Of a DNA stretch of 64,000 bases, positions 8,623 through 17,100 are shown piece by piece. The first letter of the stretch is position 1. Every line of letters begins with the position of its first letter. The notes below the pieces were generated by a model. That model saw only the letters and a program-made list of their open reading frames with translations. It searched no databases and had not been told where the DNA came from. This DNA is from JBBROS01 sp963752225 (lineage in GTDB: Bacteria; Pseudomonadota; Alphaproteobacteria; Acetobacterales; Acetobacteraceae), in assembly GCA_963752225.1 (NCBI GenBank), contig CAVVXS010000007.1, positions 1 to 64,000 of the forward strand, in the 5' to 3' direction. Both the position numbers and the translations under genes were made by a program.

Positions 8623-9303
8623 TTAAATGCTTCCCTCACGTTCCGCGAGATTGAGGAATGCTTGGGCGCCGGGCGTTCCGACTGGCATTCCGTCATCAAA
8701 CATCGTGCATGCGAAGCGGTAGGCGTTAGTGTCTGGGTCTCGCGTTACGTCTCCGCCCGACGCAGTTACCCGCCAGGACTTGATTTGTTTCCAGAGCGTT
8801 GCCTTGCCGCGCTGAGCCGCGATCATCCTCTTTGACCGCGCAGCTACCCACTTTGCTGCGTTGTCGAGCGTCAGGCCTCCACGGAATTGTGCCTCCATCG
8901 CGGCTGCGAGGAGGCCTCGTTGTCGCTTCGCCGCCTCCGTCAATGGAGGTGCGTTCGGCCTGCTCTTGATATTTAGAAGGGGGTCGCGCGCGCCGTTCTC
9001 CGCGCTGACCAATGCGTTGTACAGTCGCATTAGCGGGGTGCGTCGCTCTGGCCCCAACCCTGCGCGGTCGCAAAAGTCGACGACAGCTTGAAGTGCGGCC
9101 TTGCAGCCGACCCGGCCTCCATCAGTCCCTTGCTCCTCGGCGAAGATCTGCGCGGCATTGTCCAGTTCGGCAGCGAGCGTCACGAGGGTCGCTGTTAAGT
9201 TGGTCAAAGCCGAGTTGAGCAGCCCGACCGCAAGCGCCTGATTGCTCATCTCAACTTTGGGCTGAGACGGATGACGTGGACGCTTGGATTGCCTCCTACC
9301 CAC
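8623..9303 (-). CDS. Hypothetical protein of the integrated element
   Basis: 226 residues from 9303; an internal ATG at 9249 (MSNQALAVGLL) gives a cleaner N-terminus and may be the true start. No family is recognised. The N-terminal half is helical and Leu/Ala-rich (LLNSALTNLTATLVTLAAEL), the middle has AKRQRGLLAAAMEAQF, and the C-terminal part is mixed with Trp-rich motifs (KQIKSWRV). It has no signal peptide or membrane segment. It lies 15 bp downstream of the integrase stop in the same direction and may be an accessory protein of the element. Confidence 0.6.
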   Translation of the reverse strand: MGRRQSKRPRHPSQPKVEMSNQALAVGLLNSALTNLTATLVTLAAELDNAAQIFAEEQGTDGGRVGCKAALQAVVDFCDRAGLGPERRTPLMRLYNALVSAENGARDPLLNIKSRPNAPPLTEAAKRQRGLLAAAMEAQFRGGLTLDNAAKWVAARSKRMIAAQRGKATLWKQIKSWRVTASGGDVTRDPDTNAYRFACTMFDDGMPVGTPGAQAFLNLAEREGSI

Positions 9304-9318
9304 CAGATTGGTCCGACC

Positions 9319-10557
9319 TTAGGCCGCTCGCCTGCCACCCCGCATTGCCACTACCTTTGCCGCGGCGGCGGCGCCTTGTACCGCGGCCAAAATGTGCGCT
9401 GACCAGCCGTCGAGCGCTGTCCGCTTCTCCGCCGCCCAATCGTGACGCTGATAGATACCGACGATGCCGCCACGGCTGCCGCTCACATGATTAAGCACGG
9501 CCTCCGTGACTTCGAGACGAACGCCCAGCCGTTGTAGCCCAGTCGCCATAGTCCGGCGCAGATCGTGCAAACGCCAGTCGGTCACGCCGCTACCCTTGTC
9601 CAGCTTCACCTTGCTTTTGCTCCAGCCCCCGAAGGGAACCTTGCCGCCCTCGCCGGGGAATACTAACCCCCGGCGCTGTTCTCGCACTTCCGCCAACCGC
9701 GCCCGCAGCATGGCTTGCGCAGGCTCGGACAGCGGCACCACGCTCGGCACCCCGTTCTTCGTCCGCTCTGCCGGAATGGTCCAGGTCGCGAGGTCGGCGG
9801 ACACCTCGGACCATGCCATTCCACCCACTTCCTCCCGGCGCTGGCCGGTCAGCAGCAGCAAGCGCACGATCGGACCGAACGGGGCGGCGGTTGTCTCCGT
9901 CGCCCTCCACACGCGCGCAACCTCGGCATCGTCCAGCACTCGATCGCGCTTCGCCGTCGCTTGGACGGGGAGGGACACAAACGGGTTGCCCGCCACGCTG
10001 TCACGCTTGGCACCCCACGCGAAGCAGGCCCGTCCATAAGCGGCGGCAGCTCGGGCCATGCTGGGCGGCAGGCGATCCAGTAGATGAACCACGTCCTTGC
10101 GCGTGAGCCGATCTGCCGGGCGGTTCAGCCACTCCGCGAACACTCGCTTGATGGTGCCCGCCGCCTCGGCCTGATAACGAGGCTTGCGGGTGGACAGGTG
10201 CAGCCGAGTCCAGTCGTCAACCAAGCGGGTGAGCGTCATGCGCTCCCGTTGGGCCTCGATCTTGGCGTTCTCCGCAGCCGCCTTGCGCGCCGCCGCTGGA
10301 TCACTGCCGCCGGCAACTTGGCCCATGACGGCGCGTGCTGCGGCGCGTGCTGCGGCCAGGCTGATGGCGTCTACGCTGCCCAGCGGCACTCGGCGCTTCC
10401 GCCCGGCCACAACGTATTGCGCCAGATAGGACTTGCTGCCTGACGCGACTACCCGAACGGCCAAGCCGCGTTGCTCCGCGTCGAACACCATGCAGTCACG
10501 CTTGCCAGGTGGGCAGGCCAACCGGCCGATTTCACGCTCTGTCAGCTTGGTTCCCAA
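9319..10557 (-). CDS. Tyrosine integrase, DUF4102/P4-like
   Basis: 412 residues. An N-terminal arm-binding DUF4102 domain (TEREIGRLACPPGKRDCMVFD, then LAVRV, YLAQYVVAGRKRRVPLG) is followed by a SAM-like core-binding domain and the catalytic domain. The catalytic set is visible: Arg in LTGQRREEVGGM, the H-x-x-R box HDLRRT, His in LNHVSG and the nucleophile Tyr in GIYQRHDW. This subfamily usually integrates at tRNA 3' ends, which agrees with the tRNA-Thr half at 10741-10790 immediately upstream. It reads away from the attachment site, and its upstream region carries repeated AGCGGACCT-like sites. Confidence 0.95.
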   Translation of the reverse strand: MGTKLTEREIGRLACPPGKRDCMVFDAEQRGLAVRVVASGSKSYLAQYVVAGRKRRVPLGSVDAISLAAARAAARAVMGQVAGGSDPAAARKAAAENAKIEAQRERMTLTRLVDDWTRLHLSTRKPRYQAEAAGTIKRVFAEWLNRPADRLTRKDVVHLLDRLPPSMARAAAAYGRACFAWGAKRDSVAGNPFVSLPVQATAKRDRVLDDAEVARVWRATETTAAPFGPIVRLLLLTGQRREEVGGMAWSEVSADLATWTIPAERTKNGVPSVVPLSEPAQAMLRARLAEVREQRRGLVFPGEGGKVPFGGWSKSKVKLDKGSGVTDWRLHDLRRTMATGLQRLGVRLEVTEAVLNHVSGSRGGIVGIYQRHDWAAEKRTALDGWSAHILAAVQGAAAAAKVVAMRGGRRAA

Positions 10558-10584
10558 CCTAACACTCCGTCTGGGCTACCTGCT

Positions 10585-10604
10585 AGCGGACCTCCAGCGG
10601 ACCT
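10585..10604 (+). promoter_or_regulatory. Pair of candidate integrase arm-type sites
   Basis: Two direct copies of AGCGGACCT (10585-10593 and 10596-10604), 11 bp apart, directly upstream of the integrase start. Together with the inverted pair at 10688-10706 they match the layout of arm-binding sites next to an att core; they could also regulate int. Confidence 0.55.
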
Positions 10605-10687
10605 CGCCAAGCATCGTGCTCTGTCGGACCATGACGTATTATGTCAGTAGGCGCAATCAGGAACGCAGCGAAAACAGGTGTTTGGGA

Positions 10688-10706
10688 AGGTCCGCTAAAG
10701 TCCGCT
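10688..10706 (-). promoter_or_regulatory. Second pair of candidate arm-type sites, inverted
   Basis: AGGTCCGCT (10688-10696) and AAGTCCGCT (10698-10706) are the reverse complement of AGCGGACCT and AGCGGACTT. A perfect hairpin GTGACG-gaa-CGTCAC follows at 10725-10739, just before the tRNA half. A further AGCGGACCT lies beyond the att core at 10853-10861. Confidence 0.55.
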
Positions 10707-10740
10707 GGCGTGGTGTGGCATCCCGTGACGGAACGTCACC

Positions 10741-10790
10741 GCTGATTCGTAATCAGTAGGTCCGCGGTTCAATCCCGCGAGCCGGCACCA
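10741..10790 (+). other. attR: 3' half of tRNA-Thr(CGU)
   Basis: A tRNA 3' part only: anticodon arm GCTGA-TTCGTAA-TCAGT (anticodon CGT), T arm CGCGG-TTCAATC-CCGCG (10763-10779), acceptor strand AGCCGGC, discriminator A and CCA (10788-10790). Upstream bases contain no D arm and no matching 5' acceptor strand (expected GCCGGCT), so this is not a functional gene. It is what remains after integration into the anticodon-loop side of a tRNA, and marks the right end of the element. The intact tRNA would lie to the left, outside this window. Confidence 0.85.
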
Positions 10791-10994
10791 GCATTCTGTG
10801 TTGAGCGTGAAGAACGCGGGTTCGAGTAAAACGGAAAGAGTAGCGGGCCCGGAGCGGACCTGCTTAAGCAGTGTGATCCAACCATCGCCGAAGCAAGGGC
10901 GTCCACCGGAGCGTCCTCGTGGCCCGGCCTTGGCGGATCATGTCCCTCGGCTTACGCTCCCGGGCCAGCAGCTCCGACCAATAAGCGTGGGTGC
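10791..10994. other. Junction between att remnant and polysaccharide operon
   Basis: No gene seen. It holds a lone AGCGGACCT (10853-10861) followed directly by the perfect palindrome CTGCTTAAGCAG (10860-10871), and the 3' flank of the operon whose last gene ends at 10995. No strong terminator is obvious. Confidence 0.45.
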
Positions 10995-11945
10995 TTAGCC
11001 TCGCCCGGGCAACACGGTTCGCGCCAGCCACGAAGCAGTGTCCTGCAGCCCGGCCATCCACTCGATCTGCGGTGTCCAGCCAAGCGCGCGCGCGGCCCGC
11101 GCGGTGTCGAGCACGTTGGCCGGCACGTCGGCCCGCCGGCTCGGCTTGTGGATCACGCCGGGCGGGCGCCGCCCGACCACCGCGCACACCGACTCTAGCA
11201 CGTCGAGCACCGACCGGCCGACGCCGGAGCCGACGTTCAGCACCGTCTCGGGCCCGTCGTACAGGCTGGCGGCGAGCATCGCCTGCGCGACGTCGCCGAC
11301 ATGCACGTAGTCACGGACCACGTGCCCATCGCCCCAGATCTCTACGGGCCGGCCGGCCTGTACCGTTTCGATCAGCGCCGCCACCAGGCCTTGCCGGCGG
11401 AACGGGCTCTGCATCGGGCCGTAGCCGTTGGCCACCCGGAGCGTGACCGCCGTCGGACCGCCGAGCCGGGCATAAAGCTGGAGGTATTTCTCGACCATCA
11501 GCTTGTTGATGCCGTAGGCGGAAATCGGCTCGGTGGGGGCCGTCTCCGGAATCGGCACCGTCGCCGGGATGCCGTACACCGTGCCGCCGGACGACACGAA
11601 CACGATCTTCCGCACCCCGGCCGCGCGGCACAGCTCGAGCAGCTGCACCGACGCTACGGTGTTGACCTGCAAGTCGGCGATCGGGTCCTTGTTGGAGACG
11701 TCCGGGTTGGTGCCGCCCAGCAGGTGGAACACGATCTCGGCGCCGTCGACGGCCAGCGCCAGCGCGGCCCGGTCGGTGAACTCGGCGGCCGTGAACCGCA
11801 TCGGTGGCAGCGCGTCGGCGAAGGCTGGGCGGCGGCCGAACCCGTGCACGCGGGCACCGGCGCCGACCAGCGCCCGGCACAGATGACTGCCGATGAAGCC
11901 GCCGGCCCCCAGCACCAGGCACGGCACGCCGGCCAGGGCGCTCAA
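10995..11945 (-). CDS. NAD-dependent nucleotide-sugar epimerase/dehydratase
   Basis: 316 residues of the extended SDR type. Rossmann motif VLGAGGFIGSHLC at the N-terminus, NTVASVQLLE and VSSGGTVYG in the middle, catalytic Y-x3-K in AYGINK, RVANGYGP for substrate binding, and the ending ALGWTPQIEWMAGL typical of UDP-glucose 4-epimerase relatives. The likely start is TTG at 11945, which overlaps the stop of the GT4 gene as TTGA; GTG a few codons later (VPCLVLG) is the alternative. It shares its frame with the first part of the frameshifted GT4, so a naive reading fuses both into one 730-residue product. Probably supplies a sugar nucleotide for the operon. Confidence 0.88.
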   Translation of the reverse strand: MSALAGVPCLVLGAGGFIGSHLCRALVGAGARVHGFGRRPAFADALPPMRFTAAEFTDRAALALAVDGAEIVFHLLGGTNPDVSNKDPIADLQVNTVASVQLLELCRAAGVRKIVFVSSGGTVYGIPATVPIPETAPTEPISAYGINKLMVEKYLQLYARLGGPTAVTLRVANGYGPMQSPFRRQGLVAALIETVQAGRPVEIWGDGHVVRDYVHVGDVAQAMLAASLYDGPETVLNVGSGVGRSVLDVLESVCAVVGRRPPGVIHKPSRRADVPANVLDTARAARALGWTPQIEWMAGLQDTASWLARTVLPGRG

Positions 11946-13187
11946 CGCGACTTCGCCAGGAACTCGGCCATCTCCGCCACCATGCGCTCGAAGGTGAAGC
12001 GGCTCGCCGAGCTTCGACCCCCGTCGGCCAGCCGGGCGCGCAACGCCCCGTCGGTCGCCAGCCGGGTCACCGCGGCAGCGAGGCCGGCCGCGTCGCCCTT
12101 GGCGAACAGCAGCCCGCTTTCGCCGTCGCGCACGATCTCGGTGTTGCCGCCCACGCGCGAGGCGATCGTGGGAATGCCGAGCGCCAGCGCATGGATCAGC
12201 GTCAACGAGAACGGCTCGTACAGCGAGGGGAACAGGTACAGGTCGGTACTCATTGAACAGCTCCGGCAAGCGGTCCTCGGCCACCGCCGGGCGCAGCAGG
12301 ATGTTCGCCGCCCGGCCGCTCGCGGCGATCGCCGTCTCGAGCTGCGCCATGTAGGCGGCGTCCTGCGCATCGCCGAGCAGCGTGAGCTCGACGCGTTCCA
12401 CGCCGAGCGCCGCGGGGTCGAGCAGCGGGAGCGCGGCGACAGCCGTGTGCGCCCCCTTCAGATCCACCAGGCGCCCCGCGAACAACAGCCGGAGCGTGCC
12501 GGGGCGGACCAGCCGGTTGCGGTCGGCCGCCGGCGCGTCGGCATGGCCGGATTGCTTCACGCCGTTGTGGATGATGCGGTAACGGCCGAACCGGCTGCCG
12601 CCGGCCGCATACAGATCGCGCACGAACGCGGCGCCGAAGATCGCCTCGAGGCCCGCCGGGCGCTTGCCGCGGAGGGCGTTCCGGGCACGCTGCCACAGGC
12701 TGGGTTGCGGCGGAGGCTCGAACGCTTGGCCGCCGTGCACGACATTTTGGAAAAAGTCGCGCACGAAGATCGGGTTGCGCATCACCAACAGCCAGTTGTC
12801 GGTCAGCATCACCACGGTGCGGATCCGGCTCTGTTCCAGCGCGTCAAGCAGGCTCGCATCCAGGAAAAAAAGGTTCCATGCGAACACCACGTCCGGACGC
12901 ACCTCGGCCAGCACGTGCTGCAGCCGGGCCAGGTTCGACCGGTTGATCGCGTCCCGGTCCTCCGCCGTGCCCGGGAATGGCGTGTAGATGTCCGGCCCGG
13001 TCAGCAGGTCGAGCTCGCGCAGCACGCGCTGCCGCGGATACTCGGCAACCTTGCCGCCGTAGCGGGAGGTCAGCACGACCATCTCGTGCCCGAGCCCGGC
13101 CAACCCCGTCGTCACCTCGAAGCACAGCCGCTCGTAGCCGCCGACCACGTTGGGCGGGTAGAGGTTGCTGAGCACCAGGATGCGCAT
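11942..13187 (-). CDS. GT4-family glycosyltransferase with apparent frameshift
   Basis: A GT-B enzyme of about 415 residues starting MRILVLSNLYPPNVVGGYER (ATG 13187, overlapping the upstream stop as TGATG). The donor-binding C-terminal half is in another frame: after LPELFN near 12255 the sense moves one base to STDLYLFPSLYEPFSLTLIHALALGIP, including the E-x7-E type region IASRVGGNTEIVRDGESG, and stops at 11942. One extra base near CTGTTCAATGAG accounts for it. If real, the enzyme is dead, since the nucleotide-sugar site is lost; if a sequence error, the gene is normal. Confidence 0.82.
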
Positions 13188-14125
13188 CAGACCCGGGCCC
13201 TGACCGATGCGGTGAACGCCGGGTCCTGCAACGGGGCGAAGCGGTCCAGCGACACGGCGCCATGCCGGCGCAGCGTGGCCATGATCGGCGGCACCGCGCC
13301 GTCGATCTCATGCCGGCGCAGCACCTGCTGCACCGATGCGGCCTCGTCCCAGTCGATCGGCGGGGCGTCCGGCCGATCCCACGACGTGGCGAGAAAGGCG
13401 GACGCGGCCATCGCCCACTCGGCGCGGACGGCGCCATGGTCCTCGCCGATCGTGTTGCGGGCATGGATGCGGTAGCGCAGCAGGGGCTCGTCCACCCACC
13501 GCACCCGCCGGCCCAGCGCCACAGCGCGCAGCAGCCAGTCGAGGTCGTGGGCGTAGCGCAGCGCGGCGAACGGCCCCACCCGCGCCGTCATCGCGCGGCG
13601 GAACACCAGGTTCGATGTGGTCATGACGAAGTTGCCGTTCAGCAGTGCCGGGGCGAGCCCGGCGCCGCCGCGGTAATAGTCCAGCGCGTTCTCGTGCCAT
13701 TCGTTGCGGATCGCGGCGCCGTCGCCGTCCATGAACTGCAGCCCGGACGCGGCGATGTCGGCGCCGTCATTTGCGTCCAACGCCGCGAGGAGACGGGCCA
13801 GGCGGCCCGGCAGGAAGGCGTCGTCGGAGTTCAGGATCGCCAGGACCTCGCTGCTGCAGCGTGCGAGTGCCGCGTTGATGGTGGCGTGCGCCCCCTGATT
13901 GGCCTGGCGTTCGAAGCGGATGCGCCGGTCGCGCCGGGCCAGCCGCTCCATGACAGCGGCGGAATCGTCGGTGGAGCCGTCATCGATGACAACGATCTCC
14001 GCCACCGCGGCGCCCTGGGCCAGGATGCTGTCGACCGCTTCGGCGATAAAGGCGGCGTGGTTGTAAAGCGGCACGACGACCCCGACCCGGGCCGCCTCTG
14101 CCCGTCGCCACAACGAACCGAGCAA
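13187..14125 (-). CDS. GT2-family glycosyltransferase
   Basis: 312 residues with the GT-A fold: VGVVVPLYNHAAFIAEAVDSIL, VVIDDGSTDDS, the DxD-like ILNSDDAFLPG, and an acceptor region with YAHDLDWLLRA. The frame is open further upstream, but that part lies inside the preceding gene. TTG at 14125, three bases after its stop, is the best start; no ATG or GTG is available before the domain. It ends on the start of the GT4 gene (TGATG). Likely adds one sugar in the surface polysaccharide pathway. Confidence 0.85.
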   Translation of the reverse strand: MLGSLWRRAEAARVGVVVPLYNHAAFIAEAVDSILAQGAAVAEIVVIDDGSTDDSAAVMERLARRDRRIRFERQANQGAHATINAALARCSSEVLAILNSDDAFLPGRLARLLAALDANDGADIAASGLQFMDGDGAAIRNEWHENALDYYRGGAGLAPALLNGNFVMTTSNLVFRRAMTARVGPFAALRYAHDLDWLLRAVALGRRVRWVDEPLLRYRIHARNTIGEDHGAVRAEWAMAASAFLATSWDRPDAPPIDWDEAASVQQVLRRHEIDGAVPPIMATLRRHGAVSLDRFAPLQDPAFTASVRARV

Positions 14126-14127
14126 GG

Positions 14128-17100
14128 CTACAGGGTCCGGGTCGCGAGGCGGGTCGCGAGGCCCGGCGCGACCCGGGTCAGCATCGGCGCCGGGTCCGGG
14201 CGCGTCGGCACCGGCGCCGGGCCGCTCAGCACGACGCCGCGCTCGGCGACGAACCGGCTGAGGTCGGCGGGCGTGTTGATCTCCGCGATCGTGCCGGTGT
14301 CGAAGCACAGCGCCGGCTGCGCCACCTTGATCCAGCTATGGCCGCTGCGCTCGCAGCTATGGAAGAACAGCCGTTCGATGGCATGCGCCGGCGTGTGGTC
14401 CAACTGCGCGCCTTCCTCGGGGAAGTCGTCGAAGGCGAGATTGAGGTCGAGCAGCGGGCGCAGCGCGTCCGGCCGGCTCCAGAACATCGACCCGGACGGG
14501 AAGTCCAGCGCCCGGTGCGAATGCAGTGCGATCCCCATCCGCGCTGCGAGCGCCTGGGCGGCAGGATAGTTGCCGTTCCAGCCGAGCCAGCGCCGGACCG
14601 CCTCGTAATGCTGGGGCGCGACCATGCCGAGGTCCGGCAGCCGGGCGAAGGCGTCCAGGATGCTGCGGACGATCTCCGGCGAGCCCAGCAAAGTTTCGAA
14701 CAGGTAGGATCGCCACGGTGCCAGGAACGGCGCGTGATCCGACATCTTCGAATGCAGGTGCAGCACGAGGTCGTAGCGGTCGTACGCGTCGGCGAAGCCC
14801 ACCAGCTTCGGCGCGATGTCGCGCCCGCGGTTCGGCACCACGCGGATTTCGAGCGCGCCCTTGTCCCACGGCGCGAACACCGGCTGCAGCGCCGCCTGCT
14901 TCTCGGCCGAATTGGTCGAGATCAGCAGGTCGGCCGGCGCCGGCAGGTTGCGGCAATAGAACAGCACCTCGCGCGCGACTTCGGTGTGGAACAGGTGGCA
15001 CATCACCCCGATCCGCGGCGCAGTCGGCGTCGGCAGATAGCCGAACGGCACGGCGGCGCTCCAATCGCTGGCCGCCGGCCGGCTCGTCGGCGGATCCGCG
15101 GGCACGGAGGACGTCGCAGCCGGCGGCGGGCGGCCCTCGGGCCGGCGGTGGACGATCGCAAGGCCCGCGACGATCTCCCGCACCTTGGCGGCGAACGCGG
15201 CCGGCGCGCAGTCCTGCTGCACGCGGCGCAAGGCATTGCCACGGATCGTGTCCCACAGCGCGCGGTCGCCGTAGAGCCGGGCGCAGGCCAGGGCGAACGC
15301 GCCGGGGTCGTCGGCAACCAGCAGCTCCCGCTCGTCGGTCCAGCCGAGCTGCCGGGCGATCAGGCCGGTCGCGACCATCGGGATGCCCAGCATCGCCGCC
15401 TGGTAGGCCTTGAGCGGAATGCCGGCCGCGAGCCGGCTCGGCACCACCATGACCCGGGCGCGGGCCAACGCCGGCGGCAGCTCGTCCACCATGCCCATCA
15501 GGTCGAGCTGGTTGCCATCCATCGCCGCAACGGACGCTGCCTTGTTCAGGCCGACGACCGTCAGGCGCAGCTCCGGCCGCTGCAGCGTTTCCCGCAGCAG
15601 AGGCAGGATCGACCCGGCAAACCAGCGCACCGCCTCGGCATTGGGCGCCGCCTCCTCCTGGATGGCGCCGAGGAACACGACCTGGTCGCGCTCGTCATAG
15701 CCGGCCGACAGCGGCTGTTCGTCCATCGCGTGCCCCAGCAGGTGCACGTTGCGCGCACCATACTCCTCCAGCAGCTCCTGCTCGTCCGGCGCGACCGAAA
15801 TCACCGCGTCGGCGAGCCGGGTGAGCGACACTTCCCCGGCCAGCAGCTTGCGCCGTTCCGCGTCGGACGGCGGCACGCCCTCGGCGGCGCGGCGCTGCAG
15901 GGTGCGGGTGACGAACAGCGCCTCCGCATCGTACAGCACGGCCGCCCCGCCCAGCAGGTCGCGTTCCGGCCCGATCTGCTCCAGAAACGACTCCATGTTG
16001 TGCGGCCGGCATACCATGACCGCGTCGAATTGCTGCGGCCGCGCTGCCAGGAAGTGTCGCATCTGCGTCGCGTTGCCGCCGATCAGCACCTCGATCCGCT
16101 TGTCGAGCGCGCGGCGCACGCCGTGCCACGTCTCCTTGTGCTCGAACATCGGAAACAGCGTCACCTGCGCCCCGGCCGCGACGAATGCGTGCAGCATCCG
16201 GTTCGACCGCGGATAGCCGGTGCCGAGCTCGACCTTGGGCACCCGGTCCTCCAGCACCAGGATGCGCGGCATTTCGTCATGCGAGCGCGCGGCCAAGACG
16301 TTCAGCGGGCTTGCCGGGAATTGCCCGTCCAGCCAGGCCCGGTGCTTGGCGGTGAAGATCGCGTGGTGCTCCGCCTGCAGCCGCAGCGCGTCGCCGCTGC
16401 GGGTCGAGCTGCCGAATTCGTAGTGGATGATGGTGGCGTCCGGATCGTACACCACCCGGCGTCCGCTCTGCCAAAGCCGCACGCAGTAGTCGGTTTCCTC
16501 GTAGTAGGCCGGGGCGAACTGCTCGTCGAAACCACGTAGCTCGCGGAACAGCGCCAGTGGCGTCAGCAAGAAGGCGCCCGAGCAGAAGTCCACATCGCGC
16601 TGGAACATCACGTCGACGCCCGACGGATCCTGCCCGCGGCCGTAGCCGGAGCAGGCGCCGTCACGCCAGATGATCGACCCGGCTTCCTGCAAGGTGCCGT
16701 CCGGCAGGATGATGCGGCCGCCGACGGCGCCGATCGAGGGCTCGGAGCGGAGTGTGCGCAAGGCCGAGGCGACCGCGCCGGGCAGCAACTGCGCATCGTT
16801 GTTCAGCAGCAGGAGCGCGTCCCCGCGCGCCGATTGCGCGGCCAGGTTCACGGCCCGGAGGAAATGCAGGTTGCCGGCGTTGCGGAGGACCGTCGCGCCC
16901 TCGAGCCGGTCCAGCAGCGCGCCGGTCGCGTCGGTCGAGCCATTGTCGGCGATCACCACCTCGACCCCGAACGGGGCCGCGGCCAGGGTCTGCACGATCG
17001 ACTCGAGGCAGGCGAAGGTCAGCTCCGCCTGGTTGAACAGCACCAGCAGCACGGTCACGTCCGGCCGCTCGGCGTGCGGCAGCGTCAGCATGCCGGGGCT

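Larger units (their letters stand above)
3513..10790. mobile_element. Integrated satellite-like element, right part (left end unresolved)
   Basis: The minus-strand set integrase, unknown gene, AlpA, small gene, primase-like gene, DUF3987 gene and the IS-split gene, bounded on the right by the tRNA-Thr half. The order int-alpA-primase resembles P4-like satellites and related integrated elements. No capsid, tail, conjugation or partition gene is visible. Because no tRNA-Thr copy occurs at 1-3512, the element either starts left of the window, with the MHYT kinase as cargo, or its left end has been lost. Confidence 0.7.

Noticed and set aside
10715..10790. Complete tRNA-Thr gene
   Set aside because: No D arm or 5' acceptor strand is present upstream of the anticodon arm; only the 3' half can be folded.
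10995..13187. A single 730-residue glycosyltransferase-epimerase fusion
   Set aside because: The middle (about residues 315-420) is nonsense in this frame, while the neighbouring frame carries the expected GT4 C-terminal half with its own stop. It is a frameshifted GT4 gene followed by an epimerase gene that happens to share the first frame.
11301..13475. Long plus-strand frames opposite the polysaccharide and later genes
   Set aside because: They are antisense to well-supported genes, rich in Arg/Ala/His, lack domains, and arise from high GC at third codon positions.
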